DNA from: Mycobacterium sp. ACS1612
GTDB taxonomy: Bacteria; Actinomycetota; Actinomycetes; Mycobacteriales; Mycobacteriaceae
DNA: 64,000 bases
Assembly (NCBI RefSeq): GCF_001667505.1
Contig: NZ_LZHZ01000018.1
Location: 1-64,000, forward strand
Reading direction: 5' to 3'
The stretch's first letter is position 1. Every line of letters begins with the position of its first letter. Positions 43,402 to 50,823 of this stretch are shown here, piece by piece. Made by a program: the position numbers and the translations under genes. A model generated the notes under the pieces. It worked only from the letters and a program-made list of their open reading frames with translations, was not told the origin of the DNA and searched no databases.

Positions 43402-43847
43402 AACTGCGGTAGCCGCACCACCTGGACGAAGAATTCGTCGATCTGCCGCACGGCGCTCATGAACTGGTCGAGGTCCACCGGCTTTGTCACGTAAGCGTTG
43501 GCGTGCAGCTTGTAACTACGCAGAATGTCTTCCTCCGCCGAGGACGTGGTGAGAACCACGACCGGGATGTGGCACAGGTCGGGATCGGATTTGATCTTCT
43601 CGAGCAATTGCCGCCCGTCGTACTTGGGCAGGTTGAGGTCGAGCAGAATCAGATCCGGGCGTGGCGCGTCGGTGTACGCACCACGTCGGTAGAGGAAGTC
43701 CAGTCCCTCCTGGCCGTCGTGCGCGACGTGCAACGTGTTCTTGATCTTGTTGTGTTCGAACGCTTCCCGAGTGATCAGCTCGTCACCCGGGTCGTCCTCG
43801 ACAAGTAGCACGTCGATCGCCCGGCCCTCCCCGGCTTGTGACGTCAT
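43398..43847 (-). CDS. Rcp1-like single-domain response regulator
   Basis: This 149-residue receiver has acidic pocket EDDPGDE near residues 17-23, phospho-acceptor Asp70 in DLILLDLNLPKYDGRQLLEK, Thr in VVVLTTSS and the switch Lys in YVTKPVDLDQF. The hydrophobic insertion GLDFLYRRGAYTD is typical of Rcp1-type regulators paired with phytochrome-class kinases. It has no output domain. It is last in the operon RR-PP2C, histidine kinase, this RR. Confidence 0.92.
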   Translation of the reverse strand: MTSQAGEGRAIDVLLVEDDPGDELITREAFEHNKIKNTLHVAHDGQEGLDFLYRRGAYTDAPRPDLILLDLNLPKYDGRQLLEKIKSDPDLCHIPVVVLTTSSAEEDILRSYKLHANAYVTKPVDLDQFMSAVRQIDEFFVQVVRLPQF

Positions 43848-45442
43848 TCAGTACTTCCTTCCAGCGTGGCCGCCGGCTGCGGTTCCGGTTCGGCCGTCGG
43901 TTGAACGGGCAGGGTGAATTGAAACCGGGTACCCGCGGTGTACGAGGAATCAATCCAGATGTTTCCGCCGTGGTGTTCGACGATTTTCTTGCACAACGCG
44001 AGACCAATGCCCGTGCCACTGTAGGCGTCGCGGCCGTGCAGGCGTTGAAAGATCACAAAGACCTTGTCCGCGAATTCCTGCGGGATACCGATTCCGTTGT
44101 CGGACACCGTGAAGATCCAGTCGGTTTCGTCGTCGCGGACCCGCTGCTCACACTCGACGACGATCTTGGGCGCCACCCCTTCTCGGCGGAACTTGACCGC
44201 GTTGCCGATCAGGTTCTGCCACACCATCGCCAACAATGTCGGGTCCCCGTCGATATGAGGCAAACCCGCTGTGGGCGTGACGATTTGGGCGCCGGATTCC
44301 TCGATTGCCGTCGACAGGTTGCCGAGGGCCGCGTTCAGTGTGGCATTCAGGTCGACGTCGGTGTACGTGGCGTTGAGCCGCCCCACCCTGGAGAAGGTGA
44401 GCAGATCATTGATCAGCACCTGCATGCGTTTGGCACCGTCGACCGCGAAGCCGATGTACTCGATGCCGCGCTCGTCGAGTTTGTCGCCGTAGCGCTTTTC
44501 GAGTAACTGGCAGAAAGAGGCCACCTTGCGCAGCGGTTCCTGAAGATCGTGGGATGCGACGTAGGCGAACTGCTCCAGTTCTGCGTTCGAGCGCCGCAAT
44601 TCCATGGTCTGCTCGTCGAGTGCCGCGCTGGCCGACTTCGACGCGTCGAGTTCGTCAACAATGCGCTGCCGCATGTCTTCGACGTCGGCCGCGATGCCGC
44701 CAATGTCCCTGGGGCCGCTGATCGCAATGCGTTCGCCGAAGTTTCCTTCGGTGATCCGCCTGCACGACGCGGCCAGGGCCGCCAACGGCCTGGTGACCAC
44801 GTTGCGCACCAGCACGGCCAACAACACCGTCATTGCCAAGAACGTGACGATCACACCGATGAGCACCGCGTTGCGCCAGTTCCGTGCCGCCTGCAAGGCC
44901 TCGACGCCTGCTTGTCGCGCCGCACCCAGGTTCTGATTCTGCACGTCGAACAGCGCTCGCAGACGGTCGAATTCGGCCTTGCCGCGTTCGGCGGTAGCGT
45001 TGTCCACCACCGACGGCCTGCCCGGGGTGACGGCGGCGATCAACGGGTCGGCGTAATTCGTTCGCCATTGAGCGGCAGCCTGTTCGATGGCCTCGAGGTC
45101 GGCGACCGCTTCACGGTCATAACCCATGCGCGCGCGGATGCCGTCTGCCGCCGCCTGTTCGGTGCGCTGGCCGGCCAAATACGGTTCGAGGAACTGCCGG
45201 TCGGCCGCGATCGCATATCCTCGCAGCGCGGTCTCCTGATCGCGCAGCGCCGCCTGTAGCTGGTAAGCGGCCACCCGCGCGGGCTGGATGCTGTCGATCA
45301 ACTCGCTGGACACCCGGTCGGTGCGGTACAGCAGGATGCCGCCCGCGACGGCGCCTGCCAGCACCACCGCGCCCATCACCGACAACAGCAGGTTCTGCCA
45401 GCCTTGGACGGTCAACCGTTGCGATTCCGTGGGTGCCGTCAT
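43844..45442 (-). CDS. CHASE3-HAMP sensor histidine kinase
   Basis: This 532-residue kinase has a membrane helix (about 20-40), a CHASE3 extracellular sensor (about 42-190), a second helix (192-212), HAMP (~214-262), a dimerisation segment with His298 in FAYVASHDLQEPLRKVASF, and HATPase with NLIGNAVKFR and SDNGIGIPQEF. The phytochrome-like subclass works with receiver-only regulators such as the one encoded downstream. Each end overlaps its neighbour by four bases. Confidence 0.93.
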   Translation of the reverse strand: MTAPTESQRLTVQGWQNLLLSVMGAVVLAGAVAGGILLYRTDRVSSELIDSIQPARVAAYQLQAALRDQETALRGYAIAADRQFLEPYLAGQRTEQAAADGIRARMGYDREAVADLEAIEQAAAQWRTNYADPLIAAVTPGRPSVVDNATAERGKAEFDRLRALFDVQNQNLGAARQAGVEALQAARNWRNAVLIGVIVTFLAMTVLLAVLVRNVVTRPLAALAASCRRITEGNFGERIAISGPRDIGGIAADVEDMRQRIVDELDASKSASAALDEQTMELRRSNAELEQFAYVASHDLQEPLRKVASFCQLLEKRYGDKLDERGIEYIGFAVDGAKRMQVLINDLLTFSRVGRLNATYTDVDLNATLNAALGNLSTAIEESGAQIVTPTAGLPHIDGDPTLLAMVWQNLIGNAVKFRREGVAPKIVVECEQRVRDDETDWIFTVSDNGIGIPQEFADKVFVIFQRLHGRDAYSGTGIGLALCKKIVEHHGGNIWIDSSYTAGTRFQFTLPVQPTAEPEPQPAATLEGSTE

Positions 45443-46647
45443 CGCGGCGCCCGCTCGACACGCACCACCGCGATGTCGTCGGTGTGCCCGCCGTGCGTCC
45501 GCGCCCGCGCTTCCACCTCGCCGATCAGTGCGTCCACGAACGCGGCGCCGGGCAGCGCGGCCAGTGAGCGGGCCAGGTCGAGCAGACCGCCCTCGCCGAG
45601 ACGTTCATTGCCCCGGCCCGAGTGGCCCTCGAACAGGCCGTCGGTGAGCAGCAGCAGGCCGTGGCCGTCCGGCAGTTCGAGTTGGTTGACCGGCCATTCG
45701 CGTGCGCCGAGGCCCAGCGCGGGCCCCGCGGGCGGTTCGATCCACCGCACGTCGTCTTTTCCGTGCATCAACATGCCGGGATGCCCAGCGCGCACGGCAT
45801 CGAATCGTCGGCTGTCCGGGGCGAACGCCAGGCTCAACAGCGTGGCGAAGATGCCTTTCGACGGGCGTTCGGTGAGCAGGATCCGCTCCAGCTGATGCAT
45901 CCGCTCGTTGCCGCGCAGCCCCGCGAACGTCAGCGCGCGCCAGCCGATGCGAAGTGCCACGCCGAGGGCCGCCTCGTCCGGCCCGTGCCCGGCCACGTCA
46001 CCGACCATCACGTGCACCGTCCGGTCCGGCGTCTGGACCACGTCGTAGAAGTCGCCCCCGAGCAGCGCATACGCCCGGCTCGCGCGGTACCGAGCGACGA
46101 CGTCTACGCCCGGGTCGTCGAGCAGCAGCGGCGAGGGTTGCAGACCGCGCTCGAGGCGAGCGTTCTCGCCGGCCCGCAACTGGCTGGCATGCAGTTCGAC
46201 CGCGGTCAGCTCGGCGCGTTTGCGCTCGATCGCATACAGCAGCGAGCGACGCAGGGTTTCCGGATCCACCCGGCCTTTGACCAGGTAGTCCTGCGCGCCG
46301 GAAGCGACGGCGGAGACACCGAAGTGCTCGTCGTTCAGCCCGGTAAGCACCACGATCGGAATGGCCGGATCGCTCTTGCTGACCCGCTCGAGTGCGTTGA
46401 TGCCGGTGGCGTCGGGCAGGTTCAGGTCCAGCAGCACACAGTCCGGGCGGCGGCGCACCAACAACCGCTCGGCTTCGGAAATCGAAGGCGCCCAGGCGAA
46501 GTCGATATCGACGGCGGCGTCGGCGATCAATTCCTCCACCAGGAGGGCATCGGCCCGGTCGTCCTCAACCAGCAGCACCGAGAGTCGGCCGATGCCGGGC
46601 GCGCGGGCGACTGCGGAGGTGTCCTGCGGGTAGTGCGGGGCGCGCAT
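45439..46647 (-). CDS. Receiver-PP2C (SpoIIE-type) phosphatase
   Basis: This 402-residue protein has an N-terminal receiver (about 22-140) with Asp74 in CVLLDLNLPDATG and Lys in YLVKGRVDPE, a coiled-coil linker (about 140-165) and a SpoIIE PP2C domain with LLGGDFYDVV, VMVGDVAGHGPDEAALG and GHTDDIAVVRV. Phosphorylation of Asp74 is expected to switch the phosphatase, which would dephosphorylate an STAS antagonist. The STAS/RsbW pair on the other side of the operon supplies the natural substrate. Confidence 0.92.
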   Translation of the reverse strand: MRAPHYPQDTSAVARAPGIGRLSVLLVEDDRADALLVEELIADAAVDIDFAWAPSISEAERLLVRRRPDCVLLDLNLPDATGINALERVSKSDPAIPIVVLTGLNDEHFGVSAVASGAQDYLVKGRVDPETLRRSLLYAIERKRAELTAVELHASQLRAGENARLERGLQPSPLLLDDPGVDVVARYRASRAYALLGGDFYDVVQTPDRTVHVMVGDVAGHGPDEAALGVALRIGWRALTFAGLRGNERMHQLERILLTERPSKGIFATLLSLAFAPDSRRFDAVRAGHPGMLMHGKDDVRWIEPPAGPALGLGAREWPVNQLELPDGHGLLLLTDGLFEGHSGRGNERLGEGGLLDLARSLAALPGAAFVDALIGEVEARARTHGGHTDDIAVVRVERAPR

Positions 46648-46819
46648 CGGTTATCACGTCCTTTTGCGTAACGTCACCCCGGCCGCGCTGACCCTTCTTC
46701 AGTGAACTCCCCGACCATACAGAGTCGGCCCGGACAGTCTCATCCGACGCTCACAGATTATGCGGTAGCGCCCTTTGGCAGTACGCTTTGCCGCGGTTCC
46801 CCGTCGCCCAGGAGAGAGA

Positions 46820-47086
46820 ATGCCCACGCAGTTCGCCTCACGGAGCGTTTCCGCGCAGCCCTTCCGCAGTGGTCGTGCTATTCGCCGGGTGCCCGGAATG
46901 ACCGCAGGTCAGTGCTTCGAAATCGAGGTGAGCCCCGAAGTCACCGGCTGGGTCATCCGTATTCCGGAGATCGGCGGTGTGACTCGTGCCAGTCACCGGG
47001 TCGCCGTCGCGGTGGCCGCCCGCAAGTACATCGCCGCGCACACCGGCATCCCGATCGGCTACATCACGGTCGTCGTGCGCGATTGA
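46820..47086 (+). CDS. Small HicB-like protein, solitary
   Basis: This 88-residue protein starts at the ATG at 46820 after AGGAGAGAG. After a basic N-terminal segment it shows FEIEVSPEVTGWVIRIPEIG and RVAVAVAARKYIAAHTGIP, the beta-beta-alpha pattern of the HicB antitoxin fold. No HicA toxin is adjacent, so it is not a clear toxin-antitoxin pair; a stand-alone partial-RNase-H-like protein of unknown role is likely. A strong shared terminator follows. Confidence 0.7.
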   Translation: MPTQFASRSVSAQPFRSGRAIRRVPGMTAGQCFEIEVSPEVTGWVIRIPEIGGVTRASHRVAVAVAARKYIAAHTGIPIGYITVVVRD

Positions 47087-47102
47087 GCCCAAGAAACATG
47101 AC

Positions 47103-47139
47103 AAGAGGGGCGCCCGATGGGGGCGCCCCTCTTGCTTTT
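47103..47139. terminator. Bidirectional terminator hairpin between convergent genes
   Basis: AAGAGGGGCGCCC (47103-47115) pairs perfectly over 13 bp with GGGCGCCCCTCTT (47121-47133), five-base loop, with GCTTTT following on the plus strand and an A/T-rich flank on the other. It sits between the stops at 47086 and 47153, so it can end both transcripts. Confidence 0.8.
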
Positions 47140-47152
47140 GGGGGGGTCTTGA

Positions 47153-47320
47153 TCAGCGGCCGTTGCCGAAGCTCGGTGTCACCGAACCGACCGTGGCCTG
47201 CTGCTGGATGTCATGCACCCACTCGTGGTGAGCTACGTCCGCCTGGGCGGCTCCGGCGAAGCCGAGGACCGCGGCGGTCAGTCCGCTGGCAATGACTGTG
47301 GCAAATCCGAACTTCTTCAT
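47153..47320 (-). CDS. MKK-type short secreted peptide, copy A
   Basis: This 55-residue gene begins MKKFGFATVIASGLTAAVLG, with a signal peptide cleaved after GAAQAD (about residue 28), leaving a 27-residue peptide rich in His and Gln (VAHHEWVHDIQQQATVG). The copy at 48633-48800 has the same length, signal and HH(E/D)W start. A good AGAGGG site precedes the ATG. Function unknown. The upstream 39-bp block is almost identical to that of copy B. Confidence 0.78.
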   Translation of the reverse strand: MKKFGFATVIASGLTAAVLGFAGAAQADVAHHEWVHDIQQQATVGSVTPSFGNGR

Positions 47321-47393
47321 TGTGGTGCCCTCTTCTGTGTGTGCCTTCTTTGTTTTCAACCGGTCTGACTGCTTAAACACACAGGTCAAGGCT

Positions 47394-47432
47394 TTAATTC
47401 CGATGGCAGTAATTGATCGGCGGTTGGCAGGA
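47394..47432 (-). promoter_or_regulatory. Conserved element with 21-bp-spaced TGCCA direct repeat, copy A
   Basis: On the minus strand two TGCCA half-sites (47404-47408 and 47425-47429) are 21 bp apart, two helical turns, 84 bases upstream of the peptide start. The whole 39-bp block matches copy B at 36 of 39 bases. A second short conserved block (CAGTCAGACCGG) follows downstream. It fits a site for a dimeric or tandem-binding activator. Confidence 0.6.
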
Positions 47433-47443
47433 ATCGAGCCGTT

Positions 47444-48568
47444 TCAGACCAACGGCCGGTTCTCCCGCACACCCCGATAGATGCCCCAGCGGACGATGAG
47501 CGGCATCAGCACCCGGTCGAACGACCACGCCGGGAAGGTGAACGCGCGGCCGTTCGGGGCGAACACTTCCAGACCGTCTGGCTGGATGCCGACGACTGAG
47601 CCCCACCGCCGTTTGGGCGGGCGGTAACTGCGCATCGGCCTGCCTGCGAAGGACGCGCGGACATTGTGCGCGAGCAGCCCGTCGGCCCTGTTGCGGGCCG
47701 AACTGCGCAGCGGGTCCGTTGCGGCGACGTCGCCGACCGCGAACACATCCGGGTGTCCCGGCGCCTGAAGCTGCGGGGTGACCCGCACGAAGCCGTCGTC
47801 GTCGAGCAGTTCGGTGGGCAGCCATCCGGTGTTTGGTCGGACCCGGCCGATCGCCCACAGCACCGCGTCGGCGGACGACTGCGGCTGCCTGGTGCTCCAT
47901 TGCACCGGATCGCTGGTGATCCGGTCGCAGGCGAAGCCGTCGGGGATCACCGCGCGGTGCCCCGGGTGCAATTGCACGCCGGCCTCGTCGAGCCTGCGCT
48001 GGACGCGCTCCCAGGCGCGCGGGTGGTGGTCGACGAGGGCCCGTTCGTTCGGGAAGTACAGGTCGACCCGCTTACCGGGCCACGTCCTGGCGACGTTGAC
48101 GGCGCTGCTGATCGCGGCGGCTCCGCCGCCCACCACGATCACCGACTCGGCCCTGGCGAGCCGGTCGTGCGCGGCGCGAAGATCCGCCGCGATCTCGTCG
48201 GCGGATTGGAAGTCGGGTCTGCGCCAGAACCCGTTGCTCACCCCGGTCGAGATGACCAACGCGTCGTACGCCTCGGCGGACGTCGAGCCGTCGTCGTGGC
48301 GCACAAGGACTTTGCGCGCCGCCAGGTCGAGGCCGGACATGGTGCCGTGCACGGTGCGGACCCGGTCGAGCCCGCGGAACTTGTCGAACGTAACCCAATT
48401 GGCGCGCGCCCACTCCTGGGGCCGCGACAGTCGCCAGCCGAGTTCCTGTCCGCTGACCAATGCCGGTTTGGCCGAGATTCCGACCACATCGGCGTGCCGA
48501 GCCAACCGGATTGCGGTGAGAACGCCGCTGTCACCAAGCCCGGCGATCACGACCCGACGCTTTTCCAT
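47444..48568 (-). CDS. FAD/NAD(P)-dependent oxidoreductase (NDH-2/AIF-like)
   Basis: This 374-residue flavoprotein has a FAD-binding start VVIAGLGDSGVLTAIRLARH, an NAD(P) Rossmann motif VIVVGGGAAAISSAVN and the C-terminal FAD motif VFAVGDVAATDPL. The C-terminal tail (about 60 residues) is basic and aromatic, as in membrane-associated quinone reductases. I chose the ATG at 48568; the frame upstream overlaps the terminator of peptide B. It is monocistronic, lying between the two peptide cassettes. Confidence 0.85.
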   Translation of the reverse strand: MEKRRVVIAGLGDSGVLTAIRLARHADVVGISAKPALVSGQELGWRLSRPQEWARANWVTFDKFRGLDRVRTVHGTMSGLDLAARKVLVRHDDGSTSAEAYDALVISTGVSNGFWRRPDFQSADEIAADLRAAHDRLARAESVIVVGGGAAAISSAVNVARTWPGKRVDLYFPNERALVDHHPRAWERVQRRLDEAGVQLHPGHRAVIPDGFACDRITSDPVQWSTRQPQSSADAVLWAIGRVRPNTGWLPTELLDDDGFVRVTPQLQAPGHPDVFAVGDVAATDPLRSSARNRADGLLAHNVRASFAGRPMRSYRPPKRRWGSVVGIQPDGLEVFAPNGRAFTFPAWSFDRVLMPLIVRWGIYRGVRENRPLV

Positions 48569-48587
48569 TCCGACACGCTGACATAGA

Positions 48588-48619
48588 AAGAGGGGCACCC
48601 GCTACGGGATGCCCCTCTT
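48588..48619 (-). terminator. Terminator downstream of secreted peptide B
   Basis: AAGAGGGGCA (48588-48597) pairs with TGCCCCTCTT (48610-48619), with a short CCC/GGG inner stem and one bulged base. It lies 14 bases after the stop of peptide B on the minus strand, and resembles in sequence the terminator of peptide A. Confidence 0.7.
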
Positions 48620-48632
48620 CAAGATTCGTTGG

Positions 48633-48800
48633 TCAGCGGCTCTGGTGCACGCTGGTGTCGACGTGCGGCACGGACACCTGAGGCTGGATGTCGTAGATCC
48701 AGTCGTGGTGGATGTTGTCGGCCTGCGCCGGACCTGCCAGGCCGACAACGGCGGCGGCGAGGCCACTGGCGATGATGCTGGCGAATCCGAACTTCTTCAT
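48633..48800 (-). CDS. MKK-type short secreted peptide, copy B
   Basis: This 55-residue gene, too short for standard gene calling, reads MKKFGFASIIASGLAAAVVG with cleavage after GPAQAD and a mature part of 27 residues containing NIHHDWIYDIQPQ. It keeps the length, signal peptide and HHxW core of copy A. The mature tail differs, which suggests that the first half of the peptide is the active part. It is preceded by the conserved 39-bp element at 48886. Confidence 0.75.
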   Translation of the reverse strand: MKKFGFASIIASGLAAAVVGLAGPAQADNIHHDWIYDIQPQVSVPHVDTSVHQSR

Positions 48801-48885
48801 TTCGATGCCTTCTTCTGTCTGTCCCGTCGGCCAGTTTTATAACTGCCTTGGCCGATCTGACTGGTTAAACCAGCTGCTCAACGGA

Positions 48886-48924
48886 TTAATTCCGCTGGCA
48901 GTAATTGATCGCTGGTTGGCAGGA
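48886..48924 (-). promoter_or_regulatory. Conserved element with 21-bp-spaced TGCCA direct repeat, copy B
   Basis: TGCCA half-sites on the minus strand at 48896-48900 and 48917-48921 have the same 21-bp spacing as copy A, 96 bases upstream of the peptide start. The perfect palindrome CTGGTTAAACCAG (48861-48873) lies just downstream and is degraded in copy A. The element overlaps the 3' side of the divergent/convergent Lrp gene region. Confidence 0.6.
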
Positions 48925-48934
48925 TCCTGCGGGT

Positions 48935-49399
48935 TCAGGCCGGACCGACAACGTGATTTTGCATGTGGTCGAACACCACTTCGGTCCGCACGCCCGCGAC
49001 TTCTCGTCGCTTCGTCAGCGAGTCGAGCACGAAATCCCGCAGCGCCTCGGTGGACTCGACGGCGACGAGGATGAGCAGATCCTCGGGTCCGGTGGTGACG
49101 AACACCTGCAGGGTCTGCGGCAGGCCGATCACGAAATCCCGGAAACCCTGGATGATCTCGCGGGACTGCGGGCGGAGCCGGACGGTGATCATGCCCTTCA
49201 CCGGCCTGCCCATCTTGGCCGTGTCGGTGCTGGCGTGAATGCCAGTGATCACCCCGCGCGACCGGAGGGCACGGACCCGTTCCAGCGTGGTCGACGGAGC
49301 GACGCCAAGCATCTGCGCGAGATCCCGATTGCTGCGCCGACCGTCGGTCTGCAACGCGGCGACGATCGCCGAATCAAGTTCGTCCACTGGCGCTCCCAA
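48935..49399 (-). CDS. Lrp/AsnC-family regulator
   Basis: This 154-residue regulator has an N-terminal winged helix-turn-helix (RRSNRDLAQMLGVAPSTTLE) and a C-terminal RAM ligand domain (about 65-150). Lrp/AsnC proteins form octamers that respond to amino acids. It diverges from the DUF2000 gene, with a small inverted repeat between them. Targets are probably itself and that gene. Confidence 0.9.
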   Translation of the reverse strand: MGAPVDELDSAIVAALQTDGRRSNRDLAQMLGVAPSTTLERVRALRSRGVITGIHASTDTAKMGRPVKGMITVRLRPQSREIIQGFRDFVIGLPQTLQVFVTTGPEDLLILVAVESTEALRDFVLDSLTKRREVAGVRTEVVFDHMQNHVVGPA

Positions 49400-49409
49400 T
49401 GCTGATCTG

Positions 49410-49424
49410 CCGAATTATATTCGG
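49410..49424. promoter_or_regulatory. Inverted repeat in the Lrp/DUF2000 intergenic region
   Basis: CCGAAT-TAT-ATTCGG has perfect 6-bp arms and an AT-rich centre, typical of Lrp/AsnC sites. It sits between the starts at 49399 and 49468. Confidence 0.5.
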
Positions 49425-49467
49425 TGATCGGCTGGCTGAGCCGCTAGAGCGAATACCTTTTCCGGCC

Positions 49468-49905
49468 ATGACTGCTCAACTGATCGAAACACCGCCTGTC
49501 CTTGTCACCAAGATCGCCGTCGTCGTCCGCGATGACCTTCCGGTGTGGCAGAAGCTGAACATGACCGCGTTCTTGGCCAGCGGGGTGGCAGCCGCCGCGC
49601 CGGAGGCCATCGGCCGCAACTACGCCGACGCCGACGGGACCGGGTACACACCGATGTTCGGACAGCCGGTGCTGGTGTTCGCCGCCGACAACGCGCGCCT
49701 GGCCCGCACCTTGGAGCGGGCGTTGTCACGCGGCGTGGTCCCGACGGTGTTCACCACCGAGTTGTTCTCCACCGGCGACGACGACGCCAACCGGGCGGCA
49801 GTGGCCACGGTGCGCCGCGAGGACCTCGACCTGGCAGGCCTTGCCGTCCGCGCCGACCGTAAGACCGTCGACAAGATCACGTCGGGTTTGCGGCTGCACC
49901 CGTGA
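49468..49905 (+). CDS. DUF2000 family protein
   Basis: This 145-residue protein begins MTAQLIETPPVLVTKIAVVV (ATG at 49468, chosen because the upstream frame overlaps the Lrp gene promoter) and has the DUF2000 segments RDDLPVWQKLNMTAFLASGV and GTGYTPMFGQPVLVFAAD. The family is thought to act as a small ligand-binding protein near Lrp-type genes. It overlaps the convergent dehalogenase gene by 29 bases. Confidence 0.8.
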   Translation: MTAQLIETPPVLVTKIAVVVRDDLPVWQKLNMTAFLASGVAAAAPEAIGRNYADADGTGYTPMFGQPVLVFAADNARLARTLERALSRGVVPTVFTTELFSTGDDDANRAAVATVRREDLDLAGLAVRADRKTVDKITSGLRLHP

Positions 49906-50572
49906 TCAACTGTCGCGCGAGCGCGGGCAGGTCGTCGGCAACGTACGCCGGCTGCGGCAGGGCGTCTAGCCGCAGCGGCGCGTTGCCGGGCCGGGTGATC
50001 AACGCCCCGGCAAAGCCCGCGCTCTGCGCCCCGATCAGGTCCCACACGTGCGCCGCGACCATGAGGCAATCGCCCGGCGGCACCTGCAGATCGCGGCACA
50101 CGTAGTCGTAGACGTCTCTTGCCGGCTTGAAAGTGCGGCATGCGTCAACACTGAGCTGCCGCTCGAAGTAGCCGCCGAGGCCCGCGTTCTGCAGCGGACT
50201 GAGCCCGTCCGGATTGGGCGGCGAGTTGGTCAGCGTCACGAGCCGAAAACCGTTGTCGCGCAGCAACTCGAGTCCCTCGATGACGTCGGGATGCGCGGGC
50301 ATGGTCAGCATCGCCTGCTTGAGTCGGGCCAGGTCTGCGTCGGTGACCGGCTTGTCGTGTGCTTCACCGAGCATCCGCAGTACACCCTGGCCGAGGGTGA
50401 AGAAGTCGAGGTAGTTTTCCGTCAAGGCGGCGGTCATCGAATACGTCACGAGTTGACCGAACCACGTCCGCACCATCGGTGTGTCACCGAAGACCTGCTC
50501 GAAAACGGTTGACAGTGGGTCGAGTTGGATCAGGGTCTCGTTGACGTCGAACACCAACACTTTCGCGGTCAT
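49877..50572 (-). CDS. HAD-superfamily type II haloacid dehalogenase-like
   Basis: This 231-residue protein has the HAD nucleophile motif VLVFDVNETLIQLD (Asp nucleophile in DVNET), motif II TLTNSPPN, motif III near ACRTFKPARDVYDYV (Lys) and AAHVWDLIGAQSAGF. Type II haloacid dehalogenases hydrolyse 2-haloacids; the family also includes phosphatases. The ATG at 50572 overlaps the upstream VOC stop by four bases. Confidence 0.87.
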   Translation of the reverse strand: MTAKVLVFDVNETLIQLDPLSTVFEQVFGDTPMVRTWFGQLVTYSMTAALTENYLDFFTLGQGVLRMLGEAHDKPVTDADLARLKQAMLTMPAHPDVIEGLELLRDNGFRLVTLTNSPPNPDGLSPLQNAGLGGYFERQLSVDACRTFKPARDVYDYVCRDLQVPPGDCLMVAAHVWDLIGAQSAGFAGALITRPGNAPLRLDALPQPAYVADDLPALARQLITGAAANPT

Positions 50573-50817
50573 CGGTGGCCACGCTCCTGTAGCACCCAGC
50601 CGTTCCCGTCCGGATCGACGCCAGGGACGTATCCGCCCGCCCACTGGCCGTCGCGAGAGTCGGTCACGCAAACGCCGATTTGGATTGAGGTGCTGGACCC
50701 TTCGGGCGTCAGCTGGATGACCCGGAAGGACGGTGCGGGCGCGTAGTCGACATCGAGGCCGAACCCCACCCTGTCGCGGTAAACCGGCAGGATCACGACT
50801 TCAAGTAGCGCCTTCAT
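50569..50817 (-). CDS. VOC/glyoxalase fragment with internal deletions
   Basis: This 82-residue open frame begins MKALLEVVILPVYRDRVGFG and reads like the first half of a glyoxalase-family protein, then jumps from ISIQIGVCVTDS-like sequence to GQWAGGYVPGVDPDGNGWVL, the end of such proteins. Relatives are about 140-150 residues; the middle, with the metal ligands, and a few N-terminal residues (DVDRAK) are missing. It is in frame and couples to the dehalogenase gene, so it may be translated, but probably cannot bind metal. Confidence 0.55.
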   Translation of the reverse strand: MKALLEVVILPVYRDRVGFGLDVDYAPAPSFRVIQLTPEGSSTSIQIGVCVTDSRDGQWAGGYVPGVDPDGNGWVLQERGHR

Positions 50818-50823
50818 CGGACC

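Noticed and set aside
46820..47086. HicAB toxin-antitoxin system
   Set aside because: No HicA-like small basic dsRBD-fold gene is found on either side.
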